NCBI GenBank assembly: GCA_009731375.1
Contig: BJOX01000002.1
Location: 1,784,574 to 1,820,456, forward strand
Source of the DNA: Paulinella micropora
Lineage: Eukaryota > Cercozoa > Imbricatea > Euglyphida
DNA: 35,883 nucleotides
Direction of reading: 5' to 3'
Below the pieces are notes generated by a model. That model saw only the letters and a list, made by a program, of their open reading frames with translations, was not told the origin of the DNA and did no database searches. Made by a program: the position numbers and the translations under genes. Numbering within the stretch: the stretch's first letter is position 1; every line of letters begins with the position of its first letter. Below are positions 35,215-35,883 of this stretch, in pieces.

Positions 35215-35883
35215 TATGTCTCCAAAATTTTTTTGCAACACTGCGACACTGCAACACCGCAACATTGCAACACCGCCGTGTTGCGGTGTCGCATGGTGGT
35301 TTTCACGGAAATAGAATTTTCTAGAATATCTCTCTGGTGGCACCAATCTCCGACAAGTCGGAGATAGGCGGTATTCAGGTTATCTGTGAGTGTTATAATA
35401 TTCTAATTCATGTTAAGAATAAGGACACTTATATATAAAACAAATGGACACCGAACAATTTACAATGTCTAGGGGATGCGTTATAACTAAACATTCGACA
35501 ATCTTGGGGGTATCCCTTTTTCCGAAATTTTCCATGAAGTATATGGACTTTTTTGAAAACGTGTGGAAATGAAAGGAAATGAATTCCCTGATTGCAGAAC
35601 ATATAAAAATAATATTAAAATATGTTTTTATTAATTGTAATACACTTTAACTTCATCTTCAGAGGTGGGCAGGAACCGGTCCGACACGGTAATTTTTCTA
35701 CTTTTTCGTAGTCCCGGCTACCATGAATCTATGATGATAACAATGCCGAACATGCAGAATTTGCTTTTACTGTTTATTCTTGCTTATATTAAGCATTTTA
35801 CTATATTAAGACATGGTTTTACCTTCAAAAAATTCTGTTTGCCCGCTGTGACGTACGCTGGTACGTAGAGGGGGGAGGGGGGG
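35215..35883. other. Flanking noncoding DNA with hairpins and TIR-like traces
   Basis: Contains GCAACAC-loop-GTGTTGC and the perfect hairpin ATCTCCGAC-AA-GTCGGAGAT (35346-35365). The segment with GACACTGC and GGTGGCACC resembles inner TIR sequence at 8262-8290 and 8373-8385. After about 35400 I see nothing beyond short random ORFs. Confidence 0.4.

Noticed and set aside
1-35883. tRNA or rRNA genes
   Set aside because: I scanned for cloverleaf-like arms and conserved rRNA stretches and saw none I could support.

Overview
The window is eukaryotic nuclear DNA, probably from a protist or other microbial eukaryote; the sequence does not identify the species. It is a scaffold with eight N gaps and consists almost entirely of mobile DNA. 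Positions 1-7957 are the 3' part of a Ty3/gypsy LTR retrotransposon: a Gag-like ORF with a CCCH zinc finger and RGG repeats, a 1.9 kb-codon Pol in the same frame behind a single TGA, 0.8 kb of 3' noncoding DNA, and a candidate polypurine tract and 3' LTR.

Positions ~7983-34635 are an AT-rich integrated element of the polinton-like virus (PLV) type with ~1.35 kb terminal inverted repeats. Recognisable genes are a major capsid protein (double jelly-roll type), a penton-like minor capsid protein, an FtsK/HerA-type packaging ATPase, a ~1000-residue protein with a parvovirus-type phospholipase A2-like domain, a TVpol-type family A polymerase followed in frame by an SF3 helicase, a tyrosine recombinase of telomere-resolvase (protelomerase) character, four GIY-YIG nucleases, several fibre or spike proteins, and small zinc-finger, membrane and cysteine-rich proteins. 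I see no retroviral-type integrase, protein-primed PolB or adenovirus-type protease, so it is not a classical Maverick/Polinton.

Layout of the element: left TIR; zinc-finger ORF; protelomerase-like gene; second zinc-finger gene (minus); gapped plus-strand fibre gene; then a mostly minus-strand morphogenesis block (small ORF, GIY-YIG, penton, GIY-YIG, MCP, two unknowns, ATPase, PLA2-like protein); a plus-strand cluster of small genes with a third GIY-YIG; a small membrane protein with a frame break; a decayed repeat-rich fibre gene with discoidin-like and S74 chaperone domains; a second plus-strand virion-like gene; an unknown gene; SF3 helicase and TVpol (minus); a small basic ORF; a fourth GIY-YIG; right TIR.

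The most interesting point is the pairing of a protelomerase-like enzyme with palindromic element ends. The left end contains an 8-bp inverted repeat around a 3-nt centre. At the right end the same terminus sits in the middle of a ~375-bp near-perfect palindrome, as expected for the replicated (unresolved) form of a hairpin telomere, with one arm short by 20 bp between two ATG microhomologies. This suggests, but does not prove, that the virus has a linear genome with covalently closed hairpin ends.

The duplicated sequence around scaffold gaps differs mainly at synonymous sites, which indicates several related copies under protein-level constraint. Beyond 34819 the flank holds a TA run, a long GA microsatellite, small hairpins and diverged TIR-like sequence, but no gene I can support.
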